NCBI RefSeq assembly: GCF_023065955.2 | Contig: NW_026622974.1 | Coordinates: 31,899,718 to 31,963,717, forward strand | Reading direction: 5' to 3' | Length of the DNA: 64,000 nucleotides | From: Ursus arctos | Taxonomy: Eukaryota > Chordata > Mammalia > Carnivora > Ursidae | In this document: in pieces, positions 34,206 through 46,880 of the stretch | Layout of the letters: every line of letters starts with the position of its first letter | Position numbering within the stretch: the stretch's first letter is position 1 | Made by a program: the position numbers and the translations under genes | Notes under the pieces: model-generated | What the model was told of the DNA's origin: nothing | Database searches by the model: none | Seen by the model: the letters and a program-made list of their open reading frames with translations, nothing else

Positions 34206-36659
34206 GGTAGATTATCACTGTGACTTCCGTTTGTGAGCCTCAAACAAGAGAAGAGATGGTGCCCATTTCTCTCCAGGCATTCACAGACTTTACCCGGGGC
34301 GTGCTTTTCTTGCTGTCTAAGGAGGGAAAGTTCCATGGAAGAATTGTTGACCTCAGTTTCCTCCTGGAAACAAATCTGAAATTTAATCTTGCCTTGGTGA
34401 CAGTAGCTGCAAGCTATGACCATTAGTTGTGTAGATTTATATGTTCTTTTCTTAATGCACCATAATTATATATTTTTACATTGGCAGGGTAATGGGTTTG
34501 TTTAGGAATTAATGACATTAATAACATATAATAATATCGTTATGAATAAATTAGTATGAATAAAGTAAAAGGGGGCATGCATAGACCAATGATGAGACTA
34601 TCACATGAAGCAAGGATTATTATTTAACCTGATTCTATGCAGCTAGAGTTCATCAAAAATAAAACAAAACAAGAAACTTCACCCTTTTTCAAAAACTCTC
34701 AATGGCTCTCATTGCATTAGGCCTCTCATGGGCTTTAAGCTGTGATGTCTAGACGTTCCCTATTTCTTCATTTCTTTAACATAATGGAAGGAAGGGAAGG
34801 AAGAAAGGTGGAAGAAAAGAAGAAAAGAACAAGAAAAAAGGAAAAGGCCACAGGACTGATTGATTCTTAAGGTCAGTGAAGCTCATCTGAGATCAACAAG
34901 TCATTCTTTTTTTTCCTTCATAATCTATCATAAGATAAACAAAATAAAAAAAAAGTTGACTTGAGTACTTTCTATTTGTTCCCATTTAGTAGGAGATGAA
35001 TAAATCAGTTAAGATGGAATAGAGCATACAGATGATTAATGAGTAATTTGGTTACTATCTTCCTGAGGGGATACATATATAGAATACACATATATATTAT
35101 ATATATAATTTGTATATAAATAAATAAATTTTAAAAAGGAATATATAGAGAGGAATATATACGTATATTCCTCTTGCAGGATGAAATTTGAAACAACATA
35201 TAGAGGAAATAGGCTTCTATGAATTTTAAAGAAGTCCTCAGTGTTAGAAAAAATTCTCAGTTGCATGCTTTTACCTTTGGATTTTGAAATGTTAAGACCT
35301 TTGCTCTTTTTCTTGGAGAGAAAGAAAATGTTTGTAAGAGTTGAAATGCCAGAAGTCATTCTTCATGCCTTTCAGGCCTGGGATCAAAAACCCCAGGATG
35401 GGCAGATTAAGAACAAACAAAAGCTGAAGCAGATGTCCAGCAGAATTCTGAACAGGCCCTCTTGCTCTTTGACCATTCCTTCTGGCATTAATTCATTTCT
35501 AGCTAACTACTCTGGCCTCTCCTTGATTCTCTCTTGGTACATGCTTTTGCTCACCACCTTGGTTACCTAGACTCCCCTTGCTTGCTCTTTTTTTCTCTCT
35601 CTCTCTCTTTTCAATAACTCTGTTGGGGCCCAACCTGCCTTTGATCCTTGGTTCCAGCTTCTGGATTTGCCCTGTACCTGTGTTCAACCGAGCTCACCTT
35701 GACTCCTTTTGGTTTCTGATTCCCATTTCAGGGAAAACCTTTGCTGAAGGTTTGCATGCATAGTTATGCCTCCTGATTGCCTCCTGCCTGGGTCCTCCTC
35801 AGCTACACCTAGCCAGTCTTAGAGTGTGGACCAACCAATATATACGTATATCTCAAGACACCTAACTATCCATCTATCTATCTATCTATCTACCTATCTA
35901 TGTCAAGCTTAATAATCAATATCAATAGTCTCCATTTTGGGGACTGGTGATGAACTTAATATGTGAAAGAATCCTAGTTTTTAAAAAGCATTTTCTAACA
36001 AAAGCAAGGCCCACACTGGCTGACTTCTATGTGGTGTATGGATTACGATAAACGAATGAATAGAACAGTCGTATGTGGCCCGGACCCTCTTGTTTATGTG
36101 CTCCGATTGTACAACAACAACAAAAGATTCAGAGGATGATAATTTTTGTCCTACACTTCAAGCCGACTGCTTGAATGTGATAATCAACTGAATAAGCATT
36201 ATGGAAATACTCAAAATTAATGGTTGAAATTATATCCTAATATTTTAGTTTTATTTGTAGCCCAAGCCTTATCATCTATTTCAAATTTAAATTTAAAGAG
36301 CTCTGACTAATAATTACAGCTTCCCCAGCATATTTAAGAAGACCTTTCCTTAAACATTGGTTAGCTTTGTTATTATTATTTTCAATTAGTCAATTCTGTT
36401 CCAGCACTAATATTTTCATTTCATGTTCATTTATAACATCTATACCTCATATATAAGCAAAATTCACTTCTAGATTACTGCTGTTATAAACATTGTCACC
36501 AGTCATGGGAAACATGCCAGGGTACCCCAGCCTTTATCACAAGGCATTGTATCATAAATATTGAGATACACTTTAAACTCCTTTAAATGGATAGTTGGCT
36601 TAGTATGTATTTTGTGTCATGTTATGTTTATTTAATGTTGCATAAATAATATATTATAA
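34206..36659. other. Unassigned DNA with simple repeats
   Basis: Purine tract at 34785-34847, AT-rich repeat at about 35070-35165, (CT)n at 35597-35611 and (ATCT)n at 35866-35902. Between 34151 and 34426 both strands are open (90 and 68 codons) with no recognisable domain. A moderately GC-rich block at 35340-35820 is free of repeats I can name. Confidence 0.45.
35866..35902. repeat. (ATCT)n microsatellite
   Basis: About nine tetranucleotide units with one interruption ('taccta'). Confidence 0.92.
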
Positions 36660-36680
36660 TGCTATTAGTAATTCTTTTTT

Positions 36681-36863
36681 AAAAAAATATTTTACTTAAA
36701 GAGTAAGCAAGAGAGACAGAGCACAAGCAGAGGAAGTGGCAGGAAAGGGAGAAGTGGGCTCCTTGTTCAGTGAGGAGTCCTAGGCAGGACTGGATCCCAG
36801 GACCCTGGGATCATGACCTGAGCCGAAGGCAGACACTTAACCGACTGAACCACCCAGGCATCC
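36681..36863 (-). mobile_element. Carnivore tRNA-SINE
   Basis: Reversed copy ending 'accacccaggcatcc'. The flanks share tgctatt(att)agtaattcttt at 36660-36677 and 36864-36884, the right copy carrying three extra bases. Confidence 0.95.
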
Positions 36864-37029
36864 TGCTATTATTAGTAATTCTTTATTTCATGCTACTTGT
36901 GCTACCAACCAATTTTTAAATAAATAATTATTTGTTTTCTTTTTAAAAAATTAAAACAGAACCCTAACATAAATAATACCTCAAAAATTGCAACATACAC
37001 CCTCCATTCTCAATTTTCAGAAATTTTAC

Positions 37030-37260
37030 TACTCATGGATTTATTTAGCCATTTATTCACTAAACATTTACTGAAAGTCTTCCGTGTGCCCGGCACATAT
37101 TACTAATATGTGTAAGTACATATACTTACTAATGTAAGGTGCTGAGTATATGGATCAATAAAATATGATGATTCCCTCAATGATCTCATTGTCTAGATGA
37201 AAAGTCAAGAAATCATACAAATAATTATAATACACTACAAGTTAGAGTTATTTATAAATT
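37030..37260 (-). mobile_element. L2 LINE 3' end, antisense
   Basis: 'actaaacatttactgaaagt', 'cttccgtgtgcccggcacat' and 'caatgatctcattgtctaga' are the reverse L2 3' end. Confidence 0.75.
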
Positions 37261-37374
37261 GCAGACACAAAAGGCTCTTTTTCTCTATAAGATTCAGCAA
37301 AATGAGGGATGAATGATGCAAAGATGGAAGAAACAATTCTACATGGCCCTCAAATCTGTTTCGTATTTGCAGTT

Positions 37375-37745
37375 TTCAAGGAAAACTCCATTTCCAGCTC
37401 CCTTGCTGTTAGGCAAGGTCATATGAGTAGTTTAGGTGAATAAATTCTGAGCAAAATTCAATGTGTTACTTGTGAGCTGAGGCAGTGAAAAGCCCCTGTG
37501 TTATTTTCCAGTGTCTCTCACTGCCATGGGAACCAATGGGGCCTCATGTTGGTGTGGGGAACCACATGATCATAGCTGCCTAAATTCATGAGTCACCACA
37601 TCAAAGAATTGCCCTGGAGAGTTGCTTAGCTCCGCAATAGTTTTGGTGGAAGGAATAAACAAAAACATTTTTTTAATTACACCATTTGATTTGGGGATTT
37701 TTGTTTTTGCAGTATAGTATAGACGATTCTGACCAAAACACAAAT
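37375..37745 (+). repeat. Old interspersed repeat, family not named
   Basis: Order of 'ccatttccagctcccttgct', 'gtgagctgaggcagtgaaaa', 'ggaataaacaaaaacatttt' and a terminal 'tagacgattctgaccaaaac' is familiar from a dispersed mammalian repeat that ends in 'atcctgactaatac'. I cannot name it with certainty. Confidence 0.45.
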
Positions 37746-37749
37746 CTGA

Positions 37750-38377
37750 AAGTCAATGCTAATGGGCATACAATTCAAAGGAGGCAGAAGAGGATGGATT
37801 CAAGATCATAAATTAAGAGGTTTGGAGAGAAATGGGACCACTTCTTCCTCTGACACATGTAGGAAAGTTTAGGAAGGGACAAAAATACAGAAAAATTTGG
37901 AGGCTGAAAAGGGGAATTTAAAGGAGTTTATGATGGACACTACATTCTTGTGACATTAGAAATTAAGTCATCTGCCGAGAAGGTGAGTGGTAAGATTGAG
38001 GGAAATAAAATTACTGAGCAGTTGAGGGGACTGTTACTATTGAGAATGGGAAATGCAGCCAGGTAGAGAGAAGGGAAGGGACGCAGAGCAGCGGTAGGCA
38101 AGTGCCCAGCTCGGTCTTTGGTGATGCATTTGCAGAAAAGTCAGTCAGCACGAGTTTGCCGTTTGTTATAGCTCTGATTGCCAGCCCGAGAGAAAGAACA
38201 GAAAAAACAAATAACTACGCCTATAGTAGGGCTTGGAAAATAAGTTATAGTACAAGGAGGATATCTCTAAATAATTAAAGAGGCCCGGGAAAGTATAGCC
38301 GAAGGGATTGACAGTAGTGTTAAATCCAAACAGGAAGAAAGTGAAGTCAGGGAGTCTGATAGAGCCAAAGACTCTAC
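37750..38377. other. Unassigned DNA
   Basis: No gene or named repeat recognised. Confidence 0.4.
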
Positions 38378-38394
38378 AAGAAACTGTATGTTTT

Positions 38395-38594
38395 GGGGCG
38401 CCTGGGTGGCACAGCGGTTAAGCGTCTGCCTTAGGCTCAGGGCGTGATCCCAGCGTTATGGGATCGAGCCCCACATCAGGCTCCTCCGCTATGAGCCTGC
38501 TTCTTCCTCTCCCACTCCCCCTGCTTGTGTTTGCTCTCTCGCTGGCTGTCTCTATCTCTGTCGAATAAATAAATAAAATCTTAAAAAAAAAAAA
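38395..38594 (+). mobile_element. Young ursid-type tRNA-SINE
   Basis: Near-intact; shares head 'gtggcacagcggttaagcgt' and body with the copy at 25208, and ends in an uninterrupted A-run. A perfect 17-bp target duplication, aagaaactgtatgtttt, lies at 38378-38394 and 38595-38611. Probably among the youngest insertions in the window. Confidence 0.98.
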
Positions 38595-38684
38595 AAGAAA
38601 CTGTATGTTTTAATGGGGTTAAAGGGAAAGTTTAGCGGGACTGTTGGTGTAGAAATAGTAAAAGGCAGGAGGTTATGCTTGCAG

Positions 38685-38930
38685 AGACAGTAGTATAATA
38701 CAGTGGTTAGGAGCATGTTGTCTGCTCAATAGCAGCTCTGCCCCTTACTAGCTACAGAGCACTAGGCAAGTTAGTCACATTTTTTTTTTCTGTGCCTTAG
38801 TCGCTCATACGACATTTTAAACAACGCTGAAGGATTTTTGTGATGACTGAATGAGTTAATGTACATAAAGCTTTTAGAATTGTGCTTGGTATAAAGTGTT
38901 CTATAAGTGTACGCTGTTATAATGGCAGAG
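38685..38930 (+). mobile_element. MIR, near complete
   Basis: 'acagtggttaggagcatgtt', 'ctctgccccttactagctac', 'gatgactgaatgagttaatg' and 'ttgtgcttggtataaagtgt' follow the MIR in order. Confidence 0.92.
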
Positions 38931-39087
38931 TTTATGGAGCTACGAAGTGGGCGTTGAGGAATAAGGAGATGAGCACTGTAGATGGAAAAAAGATTAAGGA
39001 ATTGCAGGATGGGGATTTGGTGAATCACTAATGTGAACACCGTGTATTCTCAAGATGCTGAGGAGAAACAAATAAAATAAGATTGTG

Positions 39088-39283
39088 GGGGTGGCTGGGC
39101 GGCTTAGTCGGTTAAGTGCCTGACTTCACCTCAGGTCATGATACCAGGGTCCTGGGACTGAGCCCCATGTTGGGCTCCCTGCTCTGTGGGGAGCCTACTT
39201 CTTCCTCTCCCTCTGCCACTCCTCCTGCTTGTGCTCTCTCTCTCTCTCTCTCAAATAAATAAATAAAATCTTAAAAAAAAAAA
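39088..39283 (+). mobile_element. Carnivore tRNA-SINE
   Basis: 'ggggtggctgggcggcttag...ctcaggtcatgataccaggg', (CT)n and an A-tail. The target duplication aagattgtg lies at 39079-39087 and 39284-39292. Confidence 0.95.
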
Positions 39284-39292
39284 AAGATTGTG

Positions 39293-39690
39293 AGCTAATG
39301 TGACATACCTCAGCTGATGCAGTGATATCATAAGGTAATGACCATGAAGAGAGTGGCGTTAACTACAGCAGGGTTCAAGATTGGCAATTCTGTGGTGTGG
39401 GAAGGTTGTCTACCCTAAAACTTGTCGCAGAGACACAGAGGGCATGAAAACATGAACAGCCTCTTCTTTCAAGAGTTTTCAGAAACTTTTGTCAAGAAAA
39501 AGCCATGTTTTAGTCAATACAGCAAGGAACAGAAGAAAGAGAAGGGTTTAATTAAGCAAAATCTGTGGGTATATATAAATGAAGAGTCCCAGAGTCACTT
39601 TGGACAAAACTTTTTTTTTTTTTTTTTAAGGAGAACAGGTAAGGGCAGGATAAGAGAAATAAAAGGTAAGAAATTTTCTTTCTTGAAGGA
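39293..39690. other. Unassigned DNA with a poly(T) tract
   Basis: A T17 run lies at about 39611-39627. The 117-codon frame at 39422-39775 crosses it and runs into L1 DNA, so I do not take it as a gene. Confidence 0.4.
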
Positions 39691-39830
39691 GAATGTAAAA
39701 GTACTCACTTTGAGCCATTATCATGGAGTAAGAGATAGGGAGGTAAGTTACCTTAATTTTTTTTCAAATGAATAGCTAATTATGCAATTTCTAATATGAA
39801 AATATTTTCTAATATGAAAATAAAATTTTT
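39690..39830 (-). mobile_element. Short antisense L1 piece with inverted-repeat arm
   Basis: 'cactttgagccattatcatg...aagagatagggaggtaagtt' resembles reverse L1 ORF2, C-terminal region. It ends in the 46-bp arm (39758-39803) that pairs with 41082-41127, followed by a short tandem repeat of 'ttctaatatgaaaata'. Confidence 0.55.
39758..39803 (+). repeat. Inverted repeat, left arm
   Basis: 46 bp, identical at 45 positions to the reverse complement of 41082-41127. The core is 'caaatgaatagctaattatg'. Confidence 0.95.
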
Positions 39831-40079
39831 GTTCACCTCAATTTGACATATCCGTTTTCTTTTCTACCTTAACCACGTATGATACTCTTAAGAGGTATGT
39901 ATTCTTAAGCATAATCAAGAGTTGACTGTGGGGCTCTTTTATTATGCAAATAAACTATAAGTGCATTTACACATTTAAAATTGTTAAGGAATAAATAATT
40001 CCAATGTTATTTAAACTATTCCAAATCATAGAAAATGATGTTAAGCTTATAAATATATTTTATGATGTTGGCATTATGT

Positions 40080-41320
40080 TCATACTAAAGCTAGCCAATA
40101 ATAAAAGAAAAAGAAAGTAATGGCCCAATTTCACTTAAGAATATAGATACAAAATTAATAAAAATATTAGCAAATAAAGTCCAGTATGTATCAGTAGTGA
40201 CCCAGAATAATTTATTGCCAAAATGCAAAGATAGTTTCACATCAGGAACATTTTTAATAACATAATTTATTACATCATTATTTCAGTTTAAAACCATATT
40301 AATAGATGCTGAAAAGTCATTTGGTTAAATTCACCAGCCATTTCTACTAAAACTGCAATCAAAATAGGAATAAAAGGAAACTACCTAAACATAATAAATA
40401 CTACTTATACAAAAACCAAGAGCAAATGTCATTTAGACATTAGCCTAAGAGGCTCCAGTTTAAAACTGTTATGAGGGAATTTGCTCACATCCCTATGTAT
40501 GTGATACTTATTTCAAAAGCAATAGTATGGTTCTATACTAGAAATAATCAGCATTAGAAATGTAAGAAATAATCCACAGACAATAATACAAAAGCTTTAA
40601 AATATTTTGAAAATAAATTTAATCAGAAAAGTACAGGCCTATAGGAAGAGAACCACAAAGTCTTATTGAAGAGCTCATCCAAAGCTGAACATATGGAAAC
40701 ATATGTGCCATTCTTGCAAGAGAGGACTTAATTTCATAAATTGTCAATTCTGCCCATGTTGTTATATACACTTAATCAAATTCCAATTTAAATCTCTTCT
40801 TTTTAAAAAATTGAATTATCTTACCTTTTATATGGAAGAATAAATGTCCAAAAGAAGCTAAGAAATGTATGAATATGAAAAATAATAATAAAATTCCTTG
40901 CCAGATATTAAAATGTTATAAAGTCAGCATGATCAAAATGGTTGGGTATTAGCAGAAGGTTAGACTAATAGATTTTCATAGACCAAATCAAAAATTGCAG
41001 AATCCATGAGAACTTAATGTAGGATAATGGTAGGATTTCACTTTGAAAGGGAGAGAATGGTTTAGTAAATGAATACATTTTATTTTCATATTAGAAACTG
41101 CATAATTAGCTATTCATTTGAAAAAAAGTAACATTGGACCATTACCTCACATGATATATAAAAACATTGCATTAATCTTAAAAGCTAAAAAATTATAAAA
41201 TTTTTAAAAGATGAAGTTTAGGGGAGCATGTATATAACGTATATGTTGGGGATATCGTGAAAAGCAAGTCAGTAACCAGAATATTAAGAAAATGCACGAT
41301 TGACCCTATATAAAAAACTT
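40080..41320 (+). mobile_element. Ancient L1 ORF2 fragment, sense
   Basis: Heavily decayed L1 ORF2 from RT to the C-terminal region: 'cacttaagaatatagataca' (40131), 'aaaatattagcaaataaagt' (40161), 'atattaatagatgctgaaaa' (40296), 'ctatactagaaataatcagc' (40532), 'gttataaagtcagcatgatc' (40915), 'ggaccattacctcacatgat' (41136). No useful open frame. Confidence 0.72.
41082..41127 (-). repeat. Inverted repeat, right arm
   Basis: Reverse-complement partner of 39758-39803 (one mismatch, c/t at the centre-right). It lies inside the sense L1 ORF2 fragment. Confidence 0.95.
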
Positions 41321-41334
41321 TTTCTTTGGGCAAA

Positions 41335-41800
41335 AAATACCCGTGTTAGTGAGGATGCATTCGGCTTGAAGTACCAAGAGATCCAAATCATACGGGCTTT
41401 AACAAGAAGGGAACTTATGGGCTCACATGCCTAGAAGTCCTGAGGCAGGGTGGCCTTTGAGAATGACTTAACTCCGTGTCTTTATCCAAATCATTTCTCT
41501 GTGATTCTCTCATCTTTGCCCAGTTTTTTGAATTGGCTTCTTCCCGAAGCTGGTATCAAGAGGGCCATAGCAGTTTTTTCTAGAAGTGACATCTACACTT
41601 GACAATGACTAGGATAAAAAGAGCCAATTTCTTCTCATGACCTATTCTTTAGAGTGAGCAAAAAAACCTTTCAGCAAGTTTCTTCTCACATCTCATTTAT
41701 CCTAACTGGCTGCATTTCTGATTCCCCGTGGCTAGGGAAATGAGCTGATGGGCTCAGGCCTAGGTGTGTACGCAGAAAGGATTGTCACAAAATTTGTTTT
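41335..41800 (+). repeat. Old interspersed repeat, family not named
   Basis: Order of 'acttatgggctcacatgcct', 'ttctctgtgattctctcatc', 'tctcacatctcatttatcct' and 'gtggctagggaaatgagctg' recalls a dispersed mammalian repeat, but divergence prevents a name. Confidence 0.4.
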
Positions 41801-42880
41801 TCTCAGTGTGGGGGATTTGTGTAATTTTTACTTTCTTCTTTAATATCAGGTAGAATTTTTAGAAGTTAACAGGCATTACTATTATAATAAAAATGATTAA
41901 GCTAAAATTATTTCATAACAGATTACTGAGGAGACTATGGATTTATATATATTTTCTTTTTATAATATCATTTCTATTTTTGTCCTGGCAGGGAGTCTTT
42001 TTTTTTCTTTTTAATGTAATCTTCCTTTAGAACTTTATCCTACATTAAGTTCTCATGTATTCTGCAAACACAAAATATTATGTTTGTACAAGAAACAATT
42101 TTCCTCCAACAATTTGCAATGAGTTTAATTATGTTTTGTGAAACATTAGCACCACAATTAACACTTACTTCTCATCAAGCCTCTTTGCTTAGTTGGAACA
42201 ATGGTACGGTTGACAGGCTTGAATTATATTTCTACCTCAACAATTATACTCATTTTATGTCCTTGAAACCATGATAAGTTATGCCACTCTCATCTGAGAA
42301 GAGGAAACACACCAGTTCCTTTTGATCTGATCTGATCTGTCTAAGAGTGAGTGTGAACGAATTCCTGCGGAAGCCTGAGCATGGTGGCAGCGGGTGCAGG
42401 GGAGAGGTACAGGGTGACCCCACACTCGCTGCACCAGTTGTTCTTACTGGGGCCCTCATTCCCCAGGAAATGCCATCCGTACTACCACCCAGAGTGGGTT
42501 ATTTTTAGCGCTGGGTCTGCTTGGGGAAACTGGAGAACTTGAACACTCACCAACAAGGAAGTTGAAGAGAAGGAAGGCTTAAGAGAGAAAGACGAGATGC
42601 TTTATCTTTTCCTCCTGTGATTTTATTCATCCAGTTAGCAAGGTCTAGGAGATAATGAAGAGATAAAATGCTGAGTAGTGAGAGATGCTGGGTGAAGGGA
42701 AAATAGCTGCCAGCGAGAAGGAGTGTGGAACATTCTTATGTGTAGAGGAGGTGAAGCTATGGAATTGAGTTACTCAAACTTAGAGGGAGAGTTAAGGGCA
42801 AAGAGGTTGTTCTGGTGAAGTTAGTCAGTCAAGACCTGAAGTGAAAATCCTTAGAGTTTTGGAAGACTGGCTAAAAAAAA
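41801..42880. other. Unassigned DNA
   Basis: No gene or named repeat. A GC-richer stretch at about 42340-42540 has open frames of at most 69 codons and no exon signature I trust. Confidence 0.4.
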
Positions 42881-42884
42881 TCAG

Positions 42885-43095
42885 ATATGACTTATGATAA
42901 CTTTCCAGCTATGTTAATTTAGGCAAATTACTTAAACCTCTCTGAGCCTCAGGTTTTTATTTATAACATGTGGGTTTTAAATACCTACCTCATAAGGTTA
43001 TGAGGCTTAAATGGGCCAAATGTATGTAAAACACTCAGCATGGTGCCTAGAACATAGGAAGCACTTATAAAGAGTGGCTATTATTAGTACTTTGG
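42885..43095 (+). mobile_element. MIR, near complete
   Basis: 'ttaggcaaattacttaaacc', 'tctctgagcctcaggttttt', 'acctacctcataaggttatg' and 'agcatggtgcctagaacata' are in MIR order. Confidence 0.95.
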
Positions 43096-44009
43096 TTTAA
43101 TTTCTATGCTCCGAATAGAATTGTTCTAGTGTTCATAAAGAGGCAAAAAATAATAATAAACTACATGGCAAGGGGGCCATTTGAGTTCTTGTTCCTTATA
43201 CCCATACACTCACACACAGGGAAACAAATTACAGATGTCTTCTTGGCAGCATAATCCATCCATAATGAGGCAATGCTCAGGAGAGTTATTATACTACCGT
43301 ACTCGGACACTGTCCACCTCTGTTTTGTAGTTGTTCAGCAAAGAGGGAAAACCTCTGAACTATCATGAACGTGGGTTAAGTGTAGCCTAAGTTTGAGGGC
43401 AAACCACAGTAAATCAGTGTATCTCCTTTAGACACTCGTTGCTAACTAAATGTAATAGTTTCCAGGGGCCAAATTAAATAAAAGATAAATGCACTAATAT
43501 TAAGACAATCAAAGAGTGATAAAAAGCAATGTAGTGCACAGGACCTCAAGTTGATATTTAGGAAAGATTATTAATTGAACTTCAAAATGAGAAAATATAA
43601 AATTAATATTAGAAATATAGTTATGTGTTCTAAGCAAAAGTAAAATAACTCACAGAAGATATTCTTGCACTGGCCAGGACTTGAGACTGTATGACTTCTA
43701 AGGTCTTCTAACTCTCAGGAAAAAGTAATATTATCGTTTCTTTGCATAAAAAAACACAATGAATGTTGTCTCTTTTAATCTTACCTTCTCTTCACTTGAT
43801 TTTCCTCAGTTTTCCAGTGAAAAGCAATTAACACTAAAAGGCTTGGCAAATGGTATTTCATAGTTTATATAACAAACATCAGCTCCACTCTTCAGGATGA
43901 CTTAAGTTATTTTGGCTTTCAGAGAATTTTATAAAATTTTATAATTCATGTTTTAAAAATTACCAGCAACTTTCATTTACATTTCTTTCTTATTTTTAAT
44001 TCTACAAGT

Positions 44010-44047
<38 letters not shown>

Positions 44048-45100
44048 CACACATACACACACATATATAAAATCCTTTCCAATGCAATCTAGAAAGAGAT
44101 AAATGTGCAAAATTTTTTTCTCCCTTATCTTTTCCCTCTCCTTGCAACAATACCCTATTGACTGTATCCAAAATTTAAAGTTAACAGAAATAAACTTTAA
44201 TTCTTTTTCCATGTGATTTGTTTGAGGGAAGACTCTAAGTGACCTGGAAGCTCCCCCCCACCCAATTTTTATGTTCTGGAACTGGGAGATAGATAAAAAT
44301 ATATATATAATCACAGACAGAAGGAGTCTAAAGTAGGCTGTTGCAGTACAAGGCTCCCAGGAAGGAGATCCCGAGATAGAGATCTGTGTGCACAAAATAT
44401 ACTGGACTGTTCTTGGGACTGACACTTCCAGGGGAAGAGAAGGAGGCAGGAGGGGCGCAAGAAGTTGGGCTGTAATGTACTCACAATAAGACTTTAGCCA
44501 GGTCCTGGGACTGAGTTAGGGAAAGGGGCCTGCCTTTACACTGAATATGAGATGCCTAAGGGAAGGGGCCCTACTCTAGGAAAGGAGGCTCTCTGTGGCT
44601 GAGGGAAATTCCCAGAGAAAGCTGAGAGCTGATGGCTGTCAGCCGGCAAAGCTCCTAGCTTCCGAGAGAATAAGACCTTTAGTCCCGGAGGGAGAATCTA
44701 AGCGGTGTGGGACTGGATCCAGAAGTCACGGAGGACAGATGTCATCATCCCTGGCTATGAATGTGAGGTGGACTGACAGTTGAGATAATATTTGGTTGCT
44801 CTTCCTTCCCCCACATACATATTCCTGTAGCCCGTACTTGTCTGCCATTCCATCTGCTATTATCTTGGCAGAGGGACGAAACAGCAGAATACAGAGAACA
44901 CAAGCATTGATTCTTTGCTTTGGAGTTTTAAAAGGTTTGGCCTTGGCAAAGACAAACTATGTGGAAGAAAGCGGTGTAAGAAGAGAAGGTTTCTCAACCT
45001 CTCCCAGACTAGATAAAGGTTCTGGGGGCTTTGGCAAAGAGAAAAGCAGGAAGGAAAACAGAGACCTTGGAGGATTGTGGATTCCTGGGGTGGAACTCGG
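43096..45100. other. Unassigned DNA with a compound microsatellite
   Basis: Apart from the repeat at 44010-44070 no element is recognised. The block at 44420-44780 is GC-richer. The 150-codon minus frame at 43973-44425 runs through the microsatellite and has no domain. Confidence 0.4.
44010..44070. repeat. Compound microsatellite (CT)n(AT)n(AC)n
   Basis: About 11 CT, 8 AT, then interrupted AC/AT units. Confidence 0.95.
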
Positions 45101-45104
45101 GAGC

Positions 45105-45690
45105 TGAGAGCACAGGAATGAAGACAACACTCTCCCTTCCCTCAAGGAATTTACAGAGTAGTAGGAAAGATACATTACACAAATAAATGCAATAAATCGA
45201 ATTGACTATTATGATAGAACATACAGGAAGGGAACCTAACCAGGCCTACACATCTGGGAATGACTCGCTAGAAAAGAGGTATTTAGTTGGGAACCTGCAG
45301 CATAAGGAGATACTGTCTAAATAGAGAATAGAGAGAAAAAGTGTTTCAGGGAATAGGAGGACGTGTGGAAAGTGGTGGAGGAAGAGAATGTGATATGTTT
45401 TAGAAGTCAAGAGAAGTCCAAGATGATTACTGGAATGCAGAAAGAAGAGGAACAGCAGGAAAGGTAGGCAAGCTCATTGGGACTTTGGTGCTGTAATCAG
45501 TAATGGAGGGATGGTGGTCAGAACCCTGGAGGAACCCTGGGAATGTATGAAAGCAAATGGATTGGAGAGGTATTTAGGAGGGAGCATTGCCAAGACTTGG
45601 TGATTGATTGCTGTGGGAATGAGAAGGAGCTTGTGGCAAACATGAAAGATCTAGTAGGATTGCCAGAAAATACTGAGGACCCTGTTTAGG
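45105..45690 (-). mobile_element. L2 LINE, antisense
   Basis: 'ctcccttccctcaaggaatt', 'gcagaaagaagaggaacagc', 'tggagaggtatttaggaggg' and 'gccaagacttggtgattgat' follow the reverse L2 from its 3' end into the RT side, with gaps. Confidence 0.8.
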
Positions 45691-46880
45691 ATGATGACCA
45701 AGAACTTTATAGTAGCACAGATTCTCTGGGAATATAGTGTATATCATAGCTATGCATTCATACATACCCATGAATCGGGTTATTTCAGAAGACTTCTTTG
45801 CCTTTGGGCTTCCCACTCCTATGGAGTTATAGACCTGGAGAGAAAAACTACCACTTTGAGTTTACTTAGGGACTCCCCCCATGTGCAGTGACTTCCTAGA
45901 GGGAACGGACTTGCTAAAAGGAAGTGGAAATAGGAGGACAGACGGAAGGGAAGATTGGGGGTCCTAAGGAAGTTCACTTTTTTGGCAGCTCAAAGTTACA
46001 CTTTCTGGTGAGCTTCACTTATTGATTGATTCGTTCAGACTCTTTTCTTGAGTACCTCTTCTGCTACAGGCACAGTGCGTGCAAGGCCTTGTGAAAGAGC
46101 AAAGGAGGAATAGCAATTAGAGGGCACAGCCTCCCCTGGCAGCTCTTTCAAGGCTGCCTCCGATTCACTAGCCCTAAAGGATCACCCCAACCTTAGTGTT
46201 GGATTGAAAATATGCAACTCCTCAAATTAGATTGGAACTCGTTCAACATATCTTCCTTCCACCATTTGGGAACTTCTCCAAGTGTGAATCTTCCTGCTTC
46301 TCGTGGAGATAAACACCGTATCAGCTATTTCAACTCTCGTCTGCTTAAAGTCCTCAAACAACACTCTTTTGGGGCTCCTTTTTACTTTTCTGTCCTTAGG
46401 CTGATAATGGTAATGCTATTAGCTAACGTGGCCATCTCCCTTTCTGTCCTACCCATGTACGTCATCATGAACGTATCTCAAGCAAGAACACCCTTGTTGC
46501 TTCAGACCTTCAGAACCCTTGACTCACGCCTCCTCTTGCCCTTTTCAGCAAGCCTGACGTAGCCTATAGACAGTCTTTAAAGCACGTACTCATGGGTTTG
46601 GACACTGCTTGTTCTTCACTAACCTTGTCTTTCCTCAATGGCACAACCTTTAGTCCCTCTCGTTCCATTCCCCATCTTCCCTCCTTTCCTCCAGTTCCCC
46701 CCTCTTTTCCTCTACTCTTCTTACTGAGTAAATCATTAACGGAAGCAGAGATCTGTAGTAACGAGAGCTGGGCAGGAGTTGAGTTCTCTTTCCAACTCTC
46801 CATTGGAAATACTTTATAGGTCAGAGACTATTGGGATATGGATCATTCTACCAAAATAATAAAATATTGCTATTAGCTTA
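45691..46880. other. Unassigned DNA
   Basis: A weak reverse L2 3' end may lie at 46015-46090 ('tgagtacctcttctgctaca'). A 116-codon plus frame at 46212-46562 and its C/T-rich 3' neighbour have no recognisable family. Confidence 0.4.

Noticed and set aside
34151..34426. Both strands open (90 and 68 codons)
   Set aside because: One frame overlaps a SINE tail and MIR; neither shows a family or splice signals.
43973..44425. 150-codon minus-strand open frame, longest in the window
   Set aside because: It runs through the (CT)(AT)(AC) microsatellite, giving RERERE-like low-complexity residues, with no domain, splice signals or family resemblance.
46212..46562. 116-codon plus-strand frame starting with ATG
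   Set aside because: No domain, no exon context, not recognisable as any family; chance frame is the simplest view.
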